The notes: generated from the letters alone by a model not told the origin. Shown: positions 37,461 through 45,919, counted from the stretch's first letter. The stretch: 64,000 nt of DNA from Pseudarthrobacter psychrotolerans (GCF_009911795.1 NZ_CP047898.1:62001-126000); one strand, 5' to 3'. A program made the numbers and translations.

Positions 37461-38120
37461 TTAGGCGGCCAGGCCGGCTGTGGCCGGCGTGGCACTGGTC
37501 TGCGGGTTGTCCGCAAGTGGGACAAAGAGGCCTGTGGCGCCGTCGAGGGTCTCGATGGAGCCCGTTTCGATGTCGTAGACCCAGCCGTGGAGGTTCAGCC
37601 GGTTCTGGTCCAGGGCCAGGGAGACGGAGGGATGGGTCCTGATGTTGGTCAGCTGGGCGATGACGTTCCCGCGGACCATGGCCTCCAGTCGCTCCTGGGC
37701 CGATCCGTGGGTGCGGGCGGCGTTGACGACCTTCGCCGCGTCGGCATGGGCAAGCCAGCTGGCCACGGCCGGCAGGTGGTCCAGGTTCGTGTCGGAGGAG
37801 ATGGCAGTCATCGCTCCGCAGTCGGAATGGCCACAGATGATGATGTCCGTGACGCCCAGGACGGCGACCGCGTACTCGACTGTCGCGGAGACACCGCCGG
37901 GCTCCGGGCCGTAGGCCGGCACGATGTTGCCGGCGTTGCGGATCACGAACAGGTCGCCCGGTTCCCGCTGGGTCAGCAACTCCGGCACGACCCGGCTGTC
38001 CGAGCAGGCAATGAACAGAGCCCCGGGGTTCTGGGCGGTGGCCAGCTCCTTGAAGAGTCCAGAGCGCTTCGGAAAGGCTTCCCGTTGAAATTTCAGAAAG
38101 CCTTCGATGATGTCTTGCAT
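37461..38120 (-). CDS. cynT: Beta-class carbonic anhydrase of the cyanate operon
   Basis: A 219-residue zinc enzyme interconverting CO2 and bicarbonate. Zinc ligands and the Asp-Arg dyad are Cys39, Asp41 and Arg43 (ACSDSR), His98 and Cys101 (CGHSDCG). The ATG at 38120 is chosen because AAGGAGA lies just upstream and the homology starts there. First gene of cynTS, transcribed away from cynR. It keeps bicarbonate available for cyanase. No cyanate transporter gene (cynX/cynABD) lies beside it. Confidence 0.93.
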   Translation of the reverse strand: MQDIIEGFLKFQREAFPKRSGLFKELATAQNPGALFIACSDSRVVPELLTQREPGDLFVIRNAGNIVPAYGPEPGGVSATVEYAVAVLGVTDIIICGHSDCGAMTAISSDTNLDHLPAVASWLAHADAAKVVNAARTHGSAQERLEAMVRGNVIAQLTNIRTHPSVSLALDQNRLNLHGWVYDIETGSIETLDGATGLFVPLADNPQTSATPATAGLAA

Positions 38121-38235
38121 GGGCCGTCTCCTTGATGTTTTGGCGGATAACTCAAGGATGACGGAAACCATCTATAGTGTCCAAGACTTGTTTACAATGA
38201 AGTCAATAAGTATTTTCTATAGTTGAAGAGTCGTG
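38121..38235. promoter_or_regulatory. cynTS-cynR divergent control region
   Basis: A 115-base AT-rich gap between the two divergent starts. It has two CTATAG hexamers (38172-38177 and 38217-38222), 45 bases apart, and TTTACAATG between them. A LysR-type regulator is expected to bind here, but no clear T-N11-A site can be singled out. Confidence 0.5.
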
Positions 38236-39107
38236 ATGCTACGCCACCTTCGTTACCTGACCGCGGTCGCGGAACACCAGAACTTCACCCGCGCTGCCGA
38301 GGCGCTGCATGTCTCCCAACCCACGCTGTCCCAACAGATCAAGCAACTGGAGATCTCGCTGCACGTCCAACTCCTGGACAGGTCCGGGCGGACCGTGCGG
38401 CTGACAGACGCTGGCGAGACCTACCTGCGCTATGCCCGCCGCGCCCTGCGGGAGCTTGACGCCGGAACCCGGGCCATCCACGACGTGCAGGATCTAAGCC
38501 GTGGATCGCTCCGGCTGGCGATGACGCCCACGTTCACCGCCTACCTGATCGGTCCGCTGGTCGAACGCTTCAGCACCCGCTTTTCCGGCATCACCTTGAG
38601 CGTGCGGGAGATGACCCAGGACCGCATCGAGGCGGCACTGGCCGCGGACACCCTCGATCTAGGCATCGCTTTCGCCGAGGCACGTTCGTCCGAGATCGAG
38701 ACCCAGGCATTGTTCGTCGAAACCCTTGGCCTGGTCGTCGGCAACAACCACCCCCGCGCCGGTACGCAGGCACCCATGGACCTGCGGGAGATGGAACAAG
38801 AGGGCCTTGTACTTCTCAGTAGCGACTTTGCAACCCGGCGTCACATAGACCTGCACTTCCGGGACCACGGCATTGCCCCCGCATCGCGATTGAAGCCGAC
38901 TCCATCAGCGCGATCGTGGAAATCATCCGCCGCGGCCAACTCGCCACCGTGCTGCCCGAAGCCATTACCCGCGAACAGCCAAGGCTCCACCTAGTGGACC
39001 TGTCGCCGGCCATTCCACACCGCACGGCAGCCCTGCTCAGAAGGAAAGGCGCTTACGTGAGCGCTGCCAGCCAGGCCTTCAGCGAGCTGTCATCGACGTG
39101 GAGCTAG
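38236..39107 (+). pseudogene. cynR: CynR-like LysR regulator, single-base frameshift
   Basis: LysR-type activator of the cyanate genes. HTH at residues 1-60 (YLTAVAEHQNFTRAAEAL, VSQPTLSQQIKQLE). The effector domain runs in frame to the five-C run at 38876-38880, after which homology (IEADSISAIVEIIRRGQLA, TVLPEAITREQPRL) continues in the next frame to 39107. Adding one C restores a 290-residue protein, normal for the family. If real, the lesion removes the last quarter of the effector domain. Divergent from cynTS, as in E. coli. The last residues abut the transposon-end-like repeat at 39120. Confidence 0.85.
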
Positions 39108-39119
39108 TCGCCTGACCTA

Positions 39120-39139
39120 TGTCAGAAGCCGTCTGCACA
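39120..39139 (+). repeat. Tn402-type inner terminal repeat (right-pointing)
   Basis: TGTCAGAAGCCGTCTGCACA. It matches 18 of 20 bases of the inverted copy at 56902-56921, and closely resembles the inner repeat of class 1 integron/Tn402 ends (GTCAGAAGCCGACTGCAC, recalled). It points inward (rightward), opposite to the three ends at 47.6, 53.6 and 56.9 kb. The expected outer 25-bp repeat to its left is at best poorly preserved and overlaps the cynR end. Confidence 0.6.
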
Positions 39140-39624
39140 ACTGAGGCCGCTGCAATCCGGTGCGCCCTCGGACTCTCGATCTTTCCTGTTTGGCCTCTGC
39201 GTCTTCAGGGAGGTCAACGGCGCCGCAACAGGCTGTTCCCGCATGTACAAAGAGAGGAAGGAAATATCGGCGGAGGGCTTCACCTTCGCTGACGTTCCGG
39301 CGATAGAGTTCTTGGGCTTCATGTACATGTGCATGGGAGTCCTGGCCGTTGTCGCCATGACAGTTGAGGCTTTCACGTAGCCAAATCCCCGGCGCACTGG
39401 ATGCGATCCAAAGGACGCTTGTCTAGCGGAACATCTCAGCAAAGGATCCCTTGCTGAGACGGATGGAAGCCGCGCTGGGCCAAGTTTGAACTTGGGGCCC
39501 ATTTAGCGGCTTTCTGCGATCGATGGGCGACGTTGATCGGTGTTGCTTTGTCCTAACAACGTGTCTCACTTTGATATTCTCAGGATCAGAGATTTTTGTC
39601 CTTTGATAAGACTGGGGGAGTGCG
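39140..39624. other. Region without a clear gene; possible short peptide and res site
   Basis: The only coding hint is a 45-codon frame at 39242-39379 (plus) with a hydrophobic helix (LGFMYMCMGVLAVVAMT), possibly a remnant. The stretch 39541-39620 before the resolvase is AT-rich, with TGTCTCACTTTGATA and TTTGTCCTTTGATAAGA, and may hold the resolvase's res site. No terminator or RNA seen. Confidence 0.35.
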
Positions 39625-40203
39625 ATGGCGCGTCTTGGTTATGCGCGGGTCAGCTTGGCGGATCAGAACACCGATCTGCAGCGTCGCGAACTCGACGCGG
39701 CCGGGTGCGACCGCATCTATACAGACCATGGGGTGAGTGGGACCAGGATAAATCGTCCGGAGCTGGACCGGCTGTTGGACCGCCTCGGCCGCGGTGATGA
39801 GGTCGTGGTGTGGAAGCTGGACCGGCTCGGGCGCAACACCCGCCACGTGCTGGAGCTGCTCGATGACTTCAAGTCCCGCGGCATCAAGTTCCGCTCGTTG
39901 CGGGACGGCATCGCCACTGACCCTGACAGTGAAGTCGGGGGAGCGATCGCCCAGGCCATGGTCACCATCATTTCCGCTTTTGCCCAGCTTGAACGAGACC
40001 AGCTCTCCGAACGCACCACGGCCGGCATGGCCGCAGCAGCTGCCGCCGGCCGAAAGGCAGGACGTCGGGAGGTCACCGCTGACCATGAAAACGTACAGCG
40101 CGCGCATGAGCTGAAAGCGCGGGGGCTCAAGCCGGCCGACATCGGAAAAATCATCGGGGCCAGCCGCGCCACCGTGTACCGGTACCTGAGCATGGGATCC
40201 TGA
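39625..40203 (+). CDS. Serine recombinase (Tn3-type resolvase/invertase)
   Basis: A 192-residue small serine recombinase. The N-terminal catalytic domain has nucleophile Ser10 in YARVSLADQ, the Arg-rich WKLDRLGRNTRHVLELL, and FAQLERDQLSERT. The C-terminal HTH (KPADIGKIIGASRATVYRYL) binds res half-sites. GGGGGAG precedes the ATG. It lies 0.5 kb inside the right-pointing Tn402-type repeat. It is the first of four serine recombinase genes or fragments in the mobile half. Confidence 0.93.
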   Translation: MARLGYARVSLADQNTDLQRRELDAAGCDRIYTDHGVSGTRINRPELDRLLDRLGRGDEVVVWKLDRLGRNTRHVLELLDDFKSRGIKFRSLRDGIATDPDSEVGGAIAQAMVTIISAFAQLERDQLSERTTAGMAAAAAAGRKAGRREVTADHENVQRAHELKARGLKPADIGKIIGASRATVYRYLSMGS

Positions 40204-40734
40204 AGGCGAACGAGGTATCGGTCTCGAAGGTTGCCTCTGTGACCGTCTTTATGGCGCGGATTGCGTGACAACATCCGGGACAGTCGGATTACGGTTCAAA
40301 ACGCATGCGATGCAAGACAACTCAAAGCCCGGGCGAGCGACATCAAGCGTGGTGGAGCTGTGGGGAATGGCCTACGCGGCATGCTCATCCGGGGTTCTGT
40401 ATTCTCGGAACTCGATTCAGGCCCCCAGATCGACTGGCTCTGGTTGAGAACTATTTCTGAGAAGCACAGTTCAGGCGTCGATCCGGTGCAGCGGGCATTT
40501 CCACCGCCGCCCTCGTCTCGCCGAAGCGAACGGCACGAGAAGTGATTCTCGATTCGAAGCCTTCTCGGAATCCTTCGTTTTTGAGAATGACAGCCGCTCT
40601 CATTCGTGACGCATAGAGAACAAGTGAGGCAGGAAAACGAAACGCAACGCGTCCCCCACGGGTCTGCGAAACCAGTCGAAGGTTCCTGCATCGGCTCCGG
40701 AACCCCGGGGTCACCAACTAACGAAGGAACCGAC
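40204..40734. other. 531-base region with no supported gene
   Basis: Open frames here are short, overlap each other on both strands, and lack ribosome sites or recognisable folds. The last 20 bases carry the ribosome site of the peptide gene at 40735. The region could hold a promoter or untranslated RNA for that peptide, but nothing definite is visible. Confidence 0.3.
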
Positions 40735-40866
40735 ATGGATCTTCTTCCCTTGCTCGTGAACGTCCCTGCTCACATCCTGCTGGCCTTGCTCGTGCTCCTG
40801 CATGAGCCATCGAACCGCCGTGCCGTGCGCCTGGTTCGCGCTTGGAAGGCTCCGCGCGGGAAGTAG
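40735..40866 (+). CDS. Small hydrophobic peptide (43 aa), unknown
   Basis: ATG 40735 is preceded by ACGAAGGAACCGAC, a good ribosome site. The peptide has one hydrophobic helix (LLPLLVNVPAHILLALLVLL) and a basic tail (RRAVRLVRAWKAPRGK). It ends two bases before a perfect 19-bp hairpin. The layout (short amphipathic membrane peptide, strong terminator, mobile setting) resembles type I toxins, but no antisense RNA can be identified by eye. It could equally be a small membrane regulator. Confidence 0.5.
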   Translation: MDLLPLLVNVPAHILLALLVLLHEPSNRRAVRLVRAWKAPRGK

Positions 40867-40868
40867 GG

Positions 40869-40915
40869 GGTGTTCCTCCTGCCCCTTTGGAAGGGGCAGG
40901 AGGAACACCTTTAAG
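40869..40915 (+). terminator. Perfect 19-bp hairpin terminator
   Basis: GGTGTTCCTCCTGCCCCTT pairs without mismatch with the second arm (40891-40909) across a 3-base loop TGG, followed by TTTAAG. An unusually long, perfect stem immediately after the small peptide gene. The T-tract is short. Confidence 0.75.
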
Positions 40916-40995
40916 TTGCTCTGATGGCGGGAACGTCGGGGGCAGGCGATACATTGATCCCCAGGTATCAGCAGCAATGAAATGGGGGAGCTTCT

Positions 40996-42519
40996 GTGCA
41001 ACTGGTGGCATACCTGAAGGGTGAACGCGTCGATGCCACGCAGATGGCGCACGAACCGTGGCGGGCCTTGGTGAATCACCCTGACTACCCAAGCCTGACG
41101 CTGATTGAGTGCGGCCTACGTGCCAGCCGGGTAACACGACGGGGCAGACAGTTTTTCAAGCACTATCCAGACATTGAGTGCCCCATCCAGCACAAGTCTG
41201 AGTCAGCTCAGCACCTGGCCATGAAGCAGGCACTGAAAAACAGAATCAATGCGATGCCCGAGTGGCGCGCTGAGGTGGAGCATGCGCACCCAGGACGGGT
41301 TTGGATCGCTGACGTCATGGCTACCCATGCCAGCGGCAAGCGCCTCGCGTTCGAGGTACAGCTGTCGCCGCAGAGTGAAGACGAGTACATTCGCCGGTCC
41401 CAGCGTTATGCAGACGATCGCATCAGGGCGGTGTGGGTCGTCCCCGACAACCTCGACTGGTTCCGGGTTCAGATGCCGATGATCGTTACGGGCTTCGGCA
41501 AAACCAGCGACCTGCCCGGGACGCCCGGATCACTTATGGACTTGGCCCACCACCAGCCGCTAGTCGGCAAGAGGGCATCCGTGGGGGCAGCAGTGGACGC
41601 TGTCCTGGATCTGGCTTTCCAGTGGCCGCACGGAACGCCAAAACATCAGCTGGACGAGATCGCCAGACTGGAGCAAATGAAGGCAGAAGCGGCCGCTGAC
41701 AAACAGGCACGGGCAGGCGAGGCTGCGGAACTGAGGCGTCTGGCAGAGGCTGAGACAGCGGCCCGGTTCATCGCGGCCGCAGCAGCTCCGGGGGCCTCTG
41801 CGGCGCGGCCGGTCCTCGCTGCCAAGCGCACCTGGGCCAGTGAAGTTCACTGCTTGACTGGCGGTCATCCCATGCTGATCTGGCGGCTGACGAAGCCGGC
41901 CCCGGAGCGGGCGTCCAGTGACCCCATGTGGCGACCTACGATGGAGAACTTCGACAACGTGCGTGCTCACGTGGATGCATGGTTAGCCGCGGCCGGTAGC
42001 AGCTTGGCAAAAGCGATGGTCTATAAGGTGAAGGGCTGGCCTGTACGCCGGACGTTCGTGTGCCCCGAATGCAAGCAGATCATTCAGGGCCGATGGGTGT
42101 CCGCGCTACCACCCGAAAAGTGGACGCTCATCGCAGAAGCAAGCGCTGCCAGTGCTGAGGCCCGCGACATGCTGCACCGAAAGCCGCCCACTCAACCATC
42201 CCACTTTTCAGAGGAGCCACGACCGGCACGGCTGCCCGTGCAGGTCGAAGAGAGCGACTGGAGGTTCATCGGCCCACGTCGCAAACCGTACTGGATGACC
42301 GAATCGGGTAGCGAGGAACTGCCTTATCGCTTGGCCGCCAAGAAGGCCCATGCTGAACGAATGGAGCAGCTCAGAGCAAACCCCCGGTACCGCGTCAGCC
42401 CTAACGGATTCCGCTTTGAGTGCACAGATTGCGGAGGAGAGTTCGAGGACGACAAGGAGGGCATCCATGCTGACAGGGGTTGCGTCACCCCTGGCACCCG
42501 CAGCTTCGGCTGGCGGTAA
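40996..42519 (+). CDS. CoiA-like competence/nuclease-domain protein
   Basis: A 507-residue protein from GTG 40996 with GGGGGAG upstream. Residues 85-150 form a restriction-endonuclease-like CoiA domain (VWIADVMATHASGKRLAFEV followed by QLS, then RRSQRYADDRIRAVWVV), giving an Asp and Glu-X-Gln core. The middle (215-270) is an Ala/Glu-rich probable coiled coil. Two later zinc-ribbon pairs appear (CPECKQ near 355 and CTDCGG near 475). CoiA is needed for DNA processing in natural transformation; CoiA-like proteins are also frequent in actinobacterial accessory regions, where their role is unknown. Followed 52 bases on by the putative OGG-fold gene. Confidence 0.75.
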   Translation: MQLVAYLKGERVDATQMAHEPWRALVNHPDYPSLTLIECGLRASRVTRRGRQFFKHYPDIECPIQHKSESAQHLAMKQALKNRINAMPEWRAEVEHAHPGRVWIADVMATHASGKRLAFEVQLSPQSEDEYIRRSQRYADDRIRAVWVVPDNLDWFRVQMPMIVTGFGKTSDLPGTPGSLMDLAHHQPLVGKRASVGAAVDAVLDLAFQWPHGTPKHQLDEIARLEQMKAEAAADKQARAGEAAELRRLAEAETAARFIAAAAAPGASAARPVLAAKRTWASEVHCLTGGHPMLIWRLTKPAPERASSDPMWRPTMENFDNVRAHVDAWLAAAGSSLAKAMVYKVKGWPVRRTFVCPECKQIIQGRWVSALPPEKWTLIAEASAASAEARDMLHRKPPTQPSHFSEEPRPARLPVQVEESDWRFIGPRRKPYWMTESGSEELPYRLAAKKAHAERMEQLRANPRYRVSPNGFRFECTDCGGEFEDDKEGIHADRGCVTPGTRSFGWR

Positions 42520-42571
42520 CTATGACAGCCGCCTGCCTGTCAATGTCAGCCAGCCCACGTAGAGTCATCCC

Positions 42572-43282
42572 ATGATCAACGAAAATGCACCGTTGCCCGA
42601 TGACATTTTCGCGAAACTCCCCGGCGCTACTGCTGTGATGAGCCACGCGGTATCCGTGGATAGTGATCGATGGCAGCGCGCCTTTACTATTCGTGGCTTA
42701 CCGCCAGCCGATGGGAAGCTCGGCAGCGCGCAGCATATATCGGTGACCCGCAAAGAAGTATTCGACCTTGGGGATCAGGCTCCGACAGTCGCGAACGCCT
42801 TCCAGTTGCTCTATTACTCTCTGGCTTGGGGCTTGGGCACCCGTGCGCCACGGCTCCACCAGCGGCTGGACAGCTTAGCTGCCCAGGAAGAAAACGCGGG
42901 CCAGCTTCTCCTGGACGCATGGACCTTGGTTAGGGACGGAGCGCCTACTGGTGAGGCATACTGCACCCTCACCAGTAATCGAGGCGCTGGACGAATCCCT
43001 TGGTTTGGGCCGGCGTTCTCAACTAAATTCCTGTACTTCGCACAAGGCAGCGCTGCGCGACCACGACACGTAATCCTGGATCAGGTAGTCGCCAAGAATC
43101 TGCGTCCGGACGCATGGCCACAAGCGCCAACGGCAGGTTGGTGGCCAGAGACATACGAACGGTACGGCCGGTTGCTTGACCGTTGGGCGGACCAAGCAAC
43201 CGAACGGCTCGGTACGGCACGACGGGTCCGAGCGGACGAGATAGAGCTAACTCTCTTCAGACGTCACCGGTCGAACGGATAA
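42572..43282 (+). CDS. Putative OGG-fold (8-oxoguanine glycosylase-like) protein
   Basis: A 236-residue soluble protein. The segments FQLLYYSLAWGLGTRAPRLH, LTSNRGAGRIPWFGPAFSTK followed by FLYFAQG, then VILDQVV and DEIELTLFRR resemble, from memory, bacterial proteins annotated as having an OGG glycosylase fold. The GRIPWFGPAFSTKF stretch would be the helix-hairpin-helix-like region with a conserved Lys. No iron-sulfur cluster Cys. Assignment is tentative. It follows the CoiA-like gene closely and may be co-transcribed with it. Confidence 0.5.
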   Translation: MINENAPLPDDIFAKLPGATAVMSHAVSVDSDRWQRAFTIRGLPPADGKLGSAQHISVTRKEVFDLGDQAPTVANAFQLLYYSLAWGLGTRAPRLHQRLDSLAAQEENAGQLLLDAWTLVRDGAPTGEAYCTLTSNRGAGRIPWFGPAFSTKFLYFAQGSAARPRHVILDQVVAKNLRPDAWPQAPTAGWWPETYERYGRLLDRWADQATERLGTARRVRADEIELTLFRRHRSNG

Positions 43283-43362
43283 GGGTCGCGGGCAGTAGCG
43301 ACGTGTTCCGCGACTACTACAGGAACTCTAGACAGGGCGGCCCGCGCGAGCCTGGAACAAAG

Positions 43363-43420
43363 AAAAAGTTGCCCTCCTTTCCAGCACTGCACTGTCCAGC
43401 ACAACACTCCGGAGGGCAAC
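43363..43420 (-). terminator. Minus-strand terminator-like inverted repeat
   Basis: Perfect 10-bp arms (GTTGCCCTCC at 43368-43377, GGAGGGCAAC at 43411-43420) with a 33-base loop. Read on the minus strand it is followed by TTTTT (43363-43367). It could end transcripts of the SHOCT gene that stops at 43747. The remaining bases 43421-43746 show no gene. Confidence 0.5.
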
Positions 43421-43746
43421 CTCGCGTTCAGCCTATCGTCCCGGCCCGCAGTACAAAGAACTCGCGCATATGGTCGATGCATGGATAGAAGCATTGGTGG
43501 CGAGCTGGAAGGGCAGACCTCCATTAACGAATGGCTTGACGAACCAGTCGGCGTTGCGTTCATCCAGCTTGTGCTGCCCCTCCATATCCCGCTCCCGGAG
43601 GGGAAGATCCGGCGTTTATGAGCTCGCGGCCTGCTTTAGCGGTGGCTGGTTCCGTTCAAGTCGAGTGCTCCTTATGATGGCAGCTTCGAAATAAGACGCT
43701 CGACCTCGTGGCTGGCCGCCCCGTCCTCGAAACCGAGGCTTGGGGG

Positions 43747-44388
43747 TCAAAGCCGCTCCAGCAGCTCAGCCTTCTTCGCGCTGAACTCATCGTCGGTGAG
43801 CATGCCCGCCTCACGCAGCGCGGCGAGCTTGGAGATCAGCTCCGTGACATCGGGTGTGGTGACCGGCGCTTGGTCCGCCGGCGGAGTCTTGGTTGGTGTG
43901 GGGAGTCGATCCTTGATGATTCCCGAAACGAGCGAAAACGCCTGTTCCGTCACTGTGGGCTTCTCCACGGGAGCCGGAACAACCTGATCCAGTGATGGTT
44001 CGGTGGGGAGCGCACGATGATTCTCAAGCACGAGTTCTAAGTGCTTGAACATTCCGTCCGGCAACTTGATCAGTGACCGCTTACCGTCGGCCCAGTCGAT
44101 GCGCACGACATGAGACGACCCCATGGCATCGAACGTCGCGCCGATCGCCACTGAAGCTGCCTTTCCGATCTGCCCTGGAAGGACGGCTCCGGCTACTGCC
44201 TTGCTTACGGCGCCCACCGGGTTGCCCTTCCCGTCGGTGACAACTTCGTGCCACTCGGCGACGTTTTGAGGGGTCAACTTTCGGAACTTGAGCCCCGCCT
44301 GCACAACGAGTGTGCTGCCCACTGGAGTCGACACAGTCGCACCCTTGTAATCTCCGCCGACGACACGCCCGTAACCCGCCATGGCCAC
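43747..44388 (-). CDS. SHOCT-domain protein
   Basis: A 213-residue protein. An N-terminal domain (about 1-120) is of unknown fold, with a repeated beta pattern (ATVSTPVGSTLVV, SHVVRIDWADGKRSLIKLP). A Pro/Thr-rich linker follows, and a C-terminal SHOCT motif (ISKLAALREAGMLTDDEFSA then KKAELLERL). SHOCT modules occur in stress and phage-shock-like proteins and probably mediate oligomerisation. It faces away from the HTH gene at 44528; the gap between them is 139 bases. Confidence 0.8.
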   Translation of the reverse strand: MAMAGYGRVVGGDYKGATVSTPVGSTLVVQAGLKFRKLTPQNVAEWHEVVTDGKGNPVGAVSKAVAGAVLPGQIGKAASVAIGATFDAMGSSHVVRIDWADGKRSLIKLPDGMFKHLELVLENHRALPTEPSLDQVVPAPVEKPTVTEQAFSLVSGIIKDRLPTPTKTPPADQAPVTTPDVTELISKLAALREAGMLTDDEFSAKKAELLERL

Positions 44389-44471
44389 AGTCTAACTGCG
44401 ACCTGAGACGGATCATGACGCATTCGATGCACGAGCGCGCGGCGCTGGTTGGCCCAGCACTGCCTGAAGTT

Positions 44472-44512
44472 CTTATAACTTTGGTTATAACGGTGATAAC
44501 ATTGGTTATATA
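44472..44512 (+). promoter_or_regulatory. Repeat-rich promoter/operator before HTH gene
   Basis: An AT-rich block containing TTATAAC, GGTTATAAC, GTGATAAC and GGTTATATAG. The unit (G)GTTATAAC is itself a palindrome, and TTGGTT recurs at 44481 and 44502. It directly overlaps the expected promoter of the HTH gene (16 bases to the start), so autoregulation by that protein is likely. Confidence 0.6.
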
Positions 44513-44527
44513 GAGGGAGGTTTGGAC

Positions 44528-45007
44528 ATGACAATCACCAGCCCCGAGAACGCCATTGCCAATGCACGCCGTGCTCGTGCGCGCCGCGAGCTGGGCGGCC
44601 TGGACTACATCAGGAACGTCCGCGCCGCCGTCGAGACGGCGGACCAGCGGGTGGTTGCCCGCGCCCTGGGTGTCAGCCAGCCGGCCATTAGCCGGCTGCT
44701 TTCGCAGGCCGAGGCCAGGGGAGTGATGCCCGTTCCCGAGGGTTTCAGCGGTGCCAGCCCCTACGAGATTGCAGAGCGCTACGCGGCCGGAGATATCGAC
44801 CGTGACACCATGATCCGCGAGCTGTCTACTTGGCCCTACGCGAAGAACGAGGGCGCGGCCGCAGCGGCTGCAGAGTGGGAGTCCACGCCGTACCTGGACA
44901 CCCCGGGATCGTTCGCGGAAGTCGGCCGGGCCTTTGATGAAGGCCTTATCGACGATGATGCCTACGACCAGATTCTGGATGCTTCCGACGAGGCTCCCGA
45001 AGCCTGA
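44528..45007 (+). CDS. HTH protein, antitoxin-like
   Basis: About 159 residues from ATG 44528 (a TTG two codons earlier is possible), with AGAGGGAGG upstream. The N-terminal part has an HTH (RVVARALGVSQPAISRLLSQ). The C-terminal half is acidic (YEIAERYAAGDIDRDTMIRE, DDDAYDQILDASDEAPEA). DNA-binding head plus acidic tail, a repeat-rich operator, and a toxin-like gene 17 bases downstream all fit an antitoxin. No close family name is recognised. Confidence 0.65.
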   Translation: MTITSPENAIANARRARARRELGGLDYIRNVRAAVETADQRVVARALGVSQPAISRLLSQAEARGVMPVPEGFSGASPYEIAERYAAGDIDRDTMIRELSTWPYAKNEGAAAAAAEWESTPYLDTPGSFAEVGRAFDEGLIDDDAYDQILDASDEAPEA

Positions 45008-45024
45008 TGACTACGCTGTAAAGC

Positions 45025-45306
45025 GTGACTACCGAAGACCAGGCAGCAGCCCACCGCGCCACCTTGGAGCGCCTGGGCGCAGACGGGGGACCGCTGACCG
45101 CCCAGAGCAAGACCGCGACCGCGCAGAACCCCGAGTGGTTCAACGTCCGACGCGGTGAGCCGCGCCCCGACCGCCGGCAGCTCCACACGGAGATCCTTGC
45201 ACGCTTCATTGAGTCACACCCCGAAGTACGCAAGGATACTGGTAGTCACATGTATCACAACATGCCGAATCCCAATGGAGCTCTACAGACCAATCTCCCG
45301 GCATGA
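45025..45306 (+). pseudogene. Truncated toxin-like gene (zeta/kinase type suspected)
   Basis: A 93-codon frame from GTG 45025, immediately after the antitoxin-like gene. PDRRQLHTEILARFIESHPE resembles the helix just before the P-loop of zeta-toxin-like kinases as I recall them. The sequence breaks at about 45240, before any GxxGxGKT motif, and runs into repeat copy B. If the assignment is right, the toxin has lost its catalytic domain and the antitoxin gene is an orphan. Confidence 0.35.
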
Positions 45307-45356
45307 TGTCGGGGTCTGAGGCTCGGTACGGAAATTCACGCTAAGGGTCAAGTGGC
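45305..45356 (+). repeat. Repeat copy B, probable mobile-element terminus
   Basis: 52 bases aligning with 36316-36371 (GATGTCGGGGTCTGAGG, CTCGGTACGG, AAATTCACGCTAAGGGTCAA, GTGGC). It sits exactly where the toxin-like gene loses homology, as expected for an element end that cut the gene. Confidence 0.55.
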
Positions 45357-45919
45357 GGTTGAATGTAGCGTTTGTCCTCCACGGGCATTTTCGCGGGCGG
45401 GTCCTTACGGGAATTGATCGGCCGCGAAAGAACGGGGATCGAGATCGGAAGACTCTGAGTGGCGCCTGCGCCGTTGCTGGACCGGCTAACGGACGCCTCC
45501 AGGCAAGCCTCCGGGACGGCCGCCTTCAGCCGGCTACGTCGGCAAGGCGCGCCGCGGGTATGGCTAGCTAGCGCGCAGTTCTCGCAGCTCTGAACGCGGG
45601 CGACAACTTGACACCCGGAAACGATGACGTGGGTGTTGGCCTTCAGGTTTAACAGATGGAGAGCATCATTATGGGTGAGAGGTCGCGACGGAAAACCCTG
45701 GTCACAACAGAATCGACATGCTCAAGAACAAATTTGCCCGCCAAATCAAGGAAGACCAATCACTAACGTGACTTTCCCGAGCATTGGTCCTCAACCCCCG
45801 TAAAGAAGTCACCGCCCCGTCAAAAAACGAAGCTCGTGTTCACGGAGGTCAGTGAAGCCACCGCAACTGGCCCTGCTTGATCAGTTCATCTATGCCGTAG
45901 ACGTACACAGTGATGCGGA
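45357..45919. other. 563-base region with no supported gene
   Basis: Short overlapping frames only, none with both a ribosome site and a recognisable pattern. The stretch 45640-45790 is less GC-rich and has fragments (NRIDMLKNKFARQIKEDQ in one frame) that may be decayed coding DNA. It probably represents insertion-sequence debris continuing from repeat copy B. Confidence 0.3.

Noticed and set aside
39242..39379. 45-residue hydrophobic peptide frame
   Set aside because: Weak ribosome site and no conserved pattern; kept only as a note within the surrounding region.
43282..43700. Possible small genes in the gap after the OGG-like gene
   Set aside because: Frames overlap one another and the terminator-like hairpin; no ribosome sites or family resemblance.
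45430..45460. AGATCGGAAGA string resembling a sequencing adapter
   Set aside because: Only 11 bases match and the following bases differ from the adapter; chance match.
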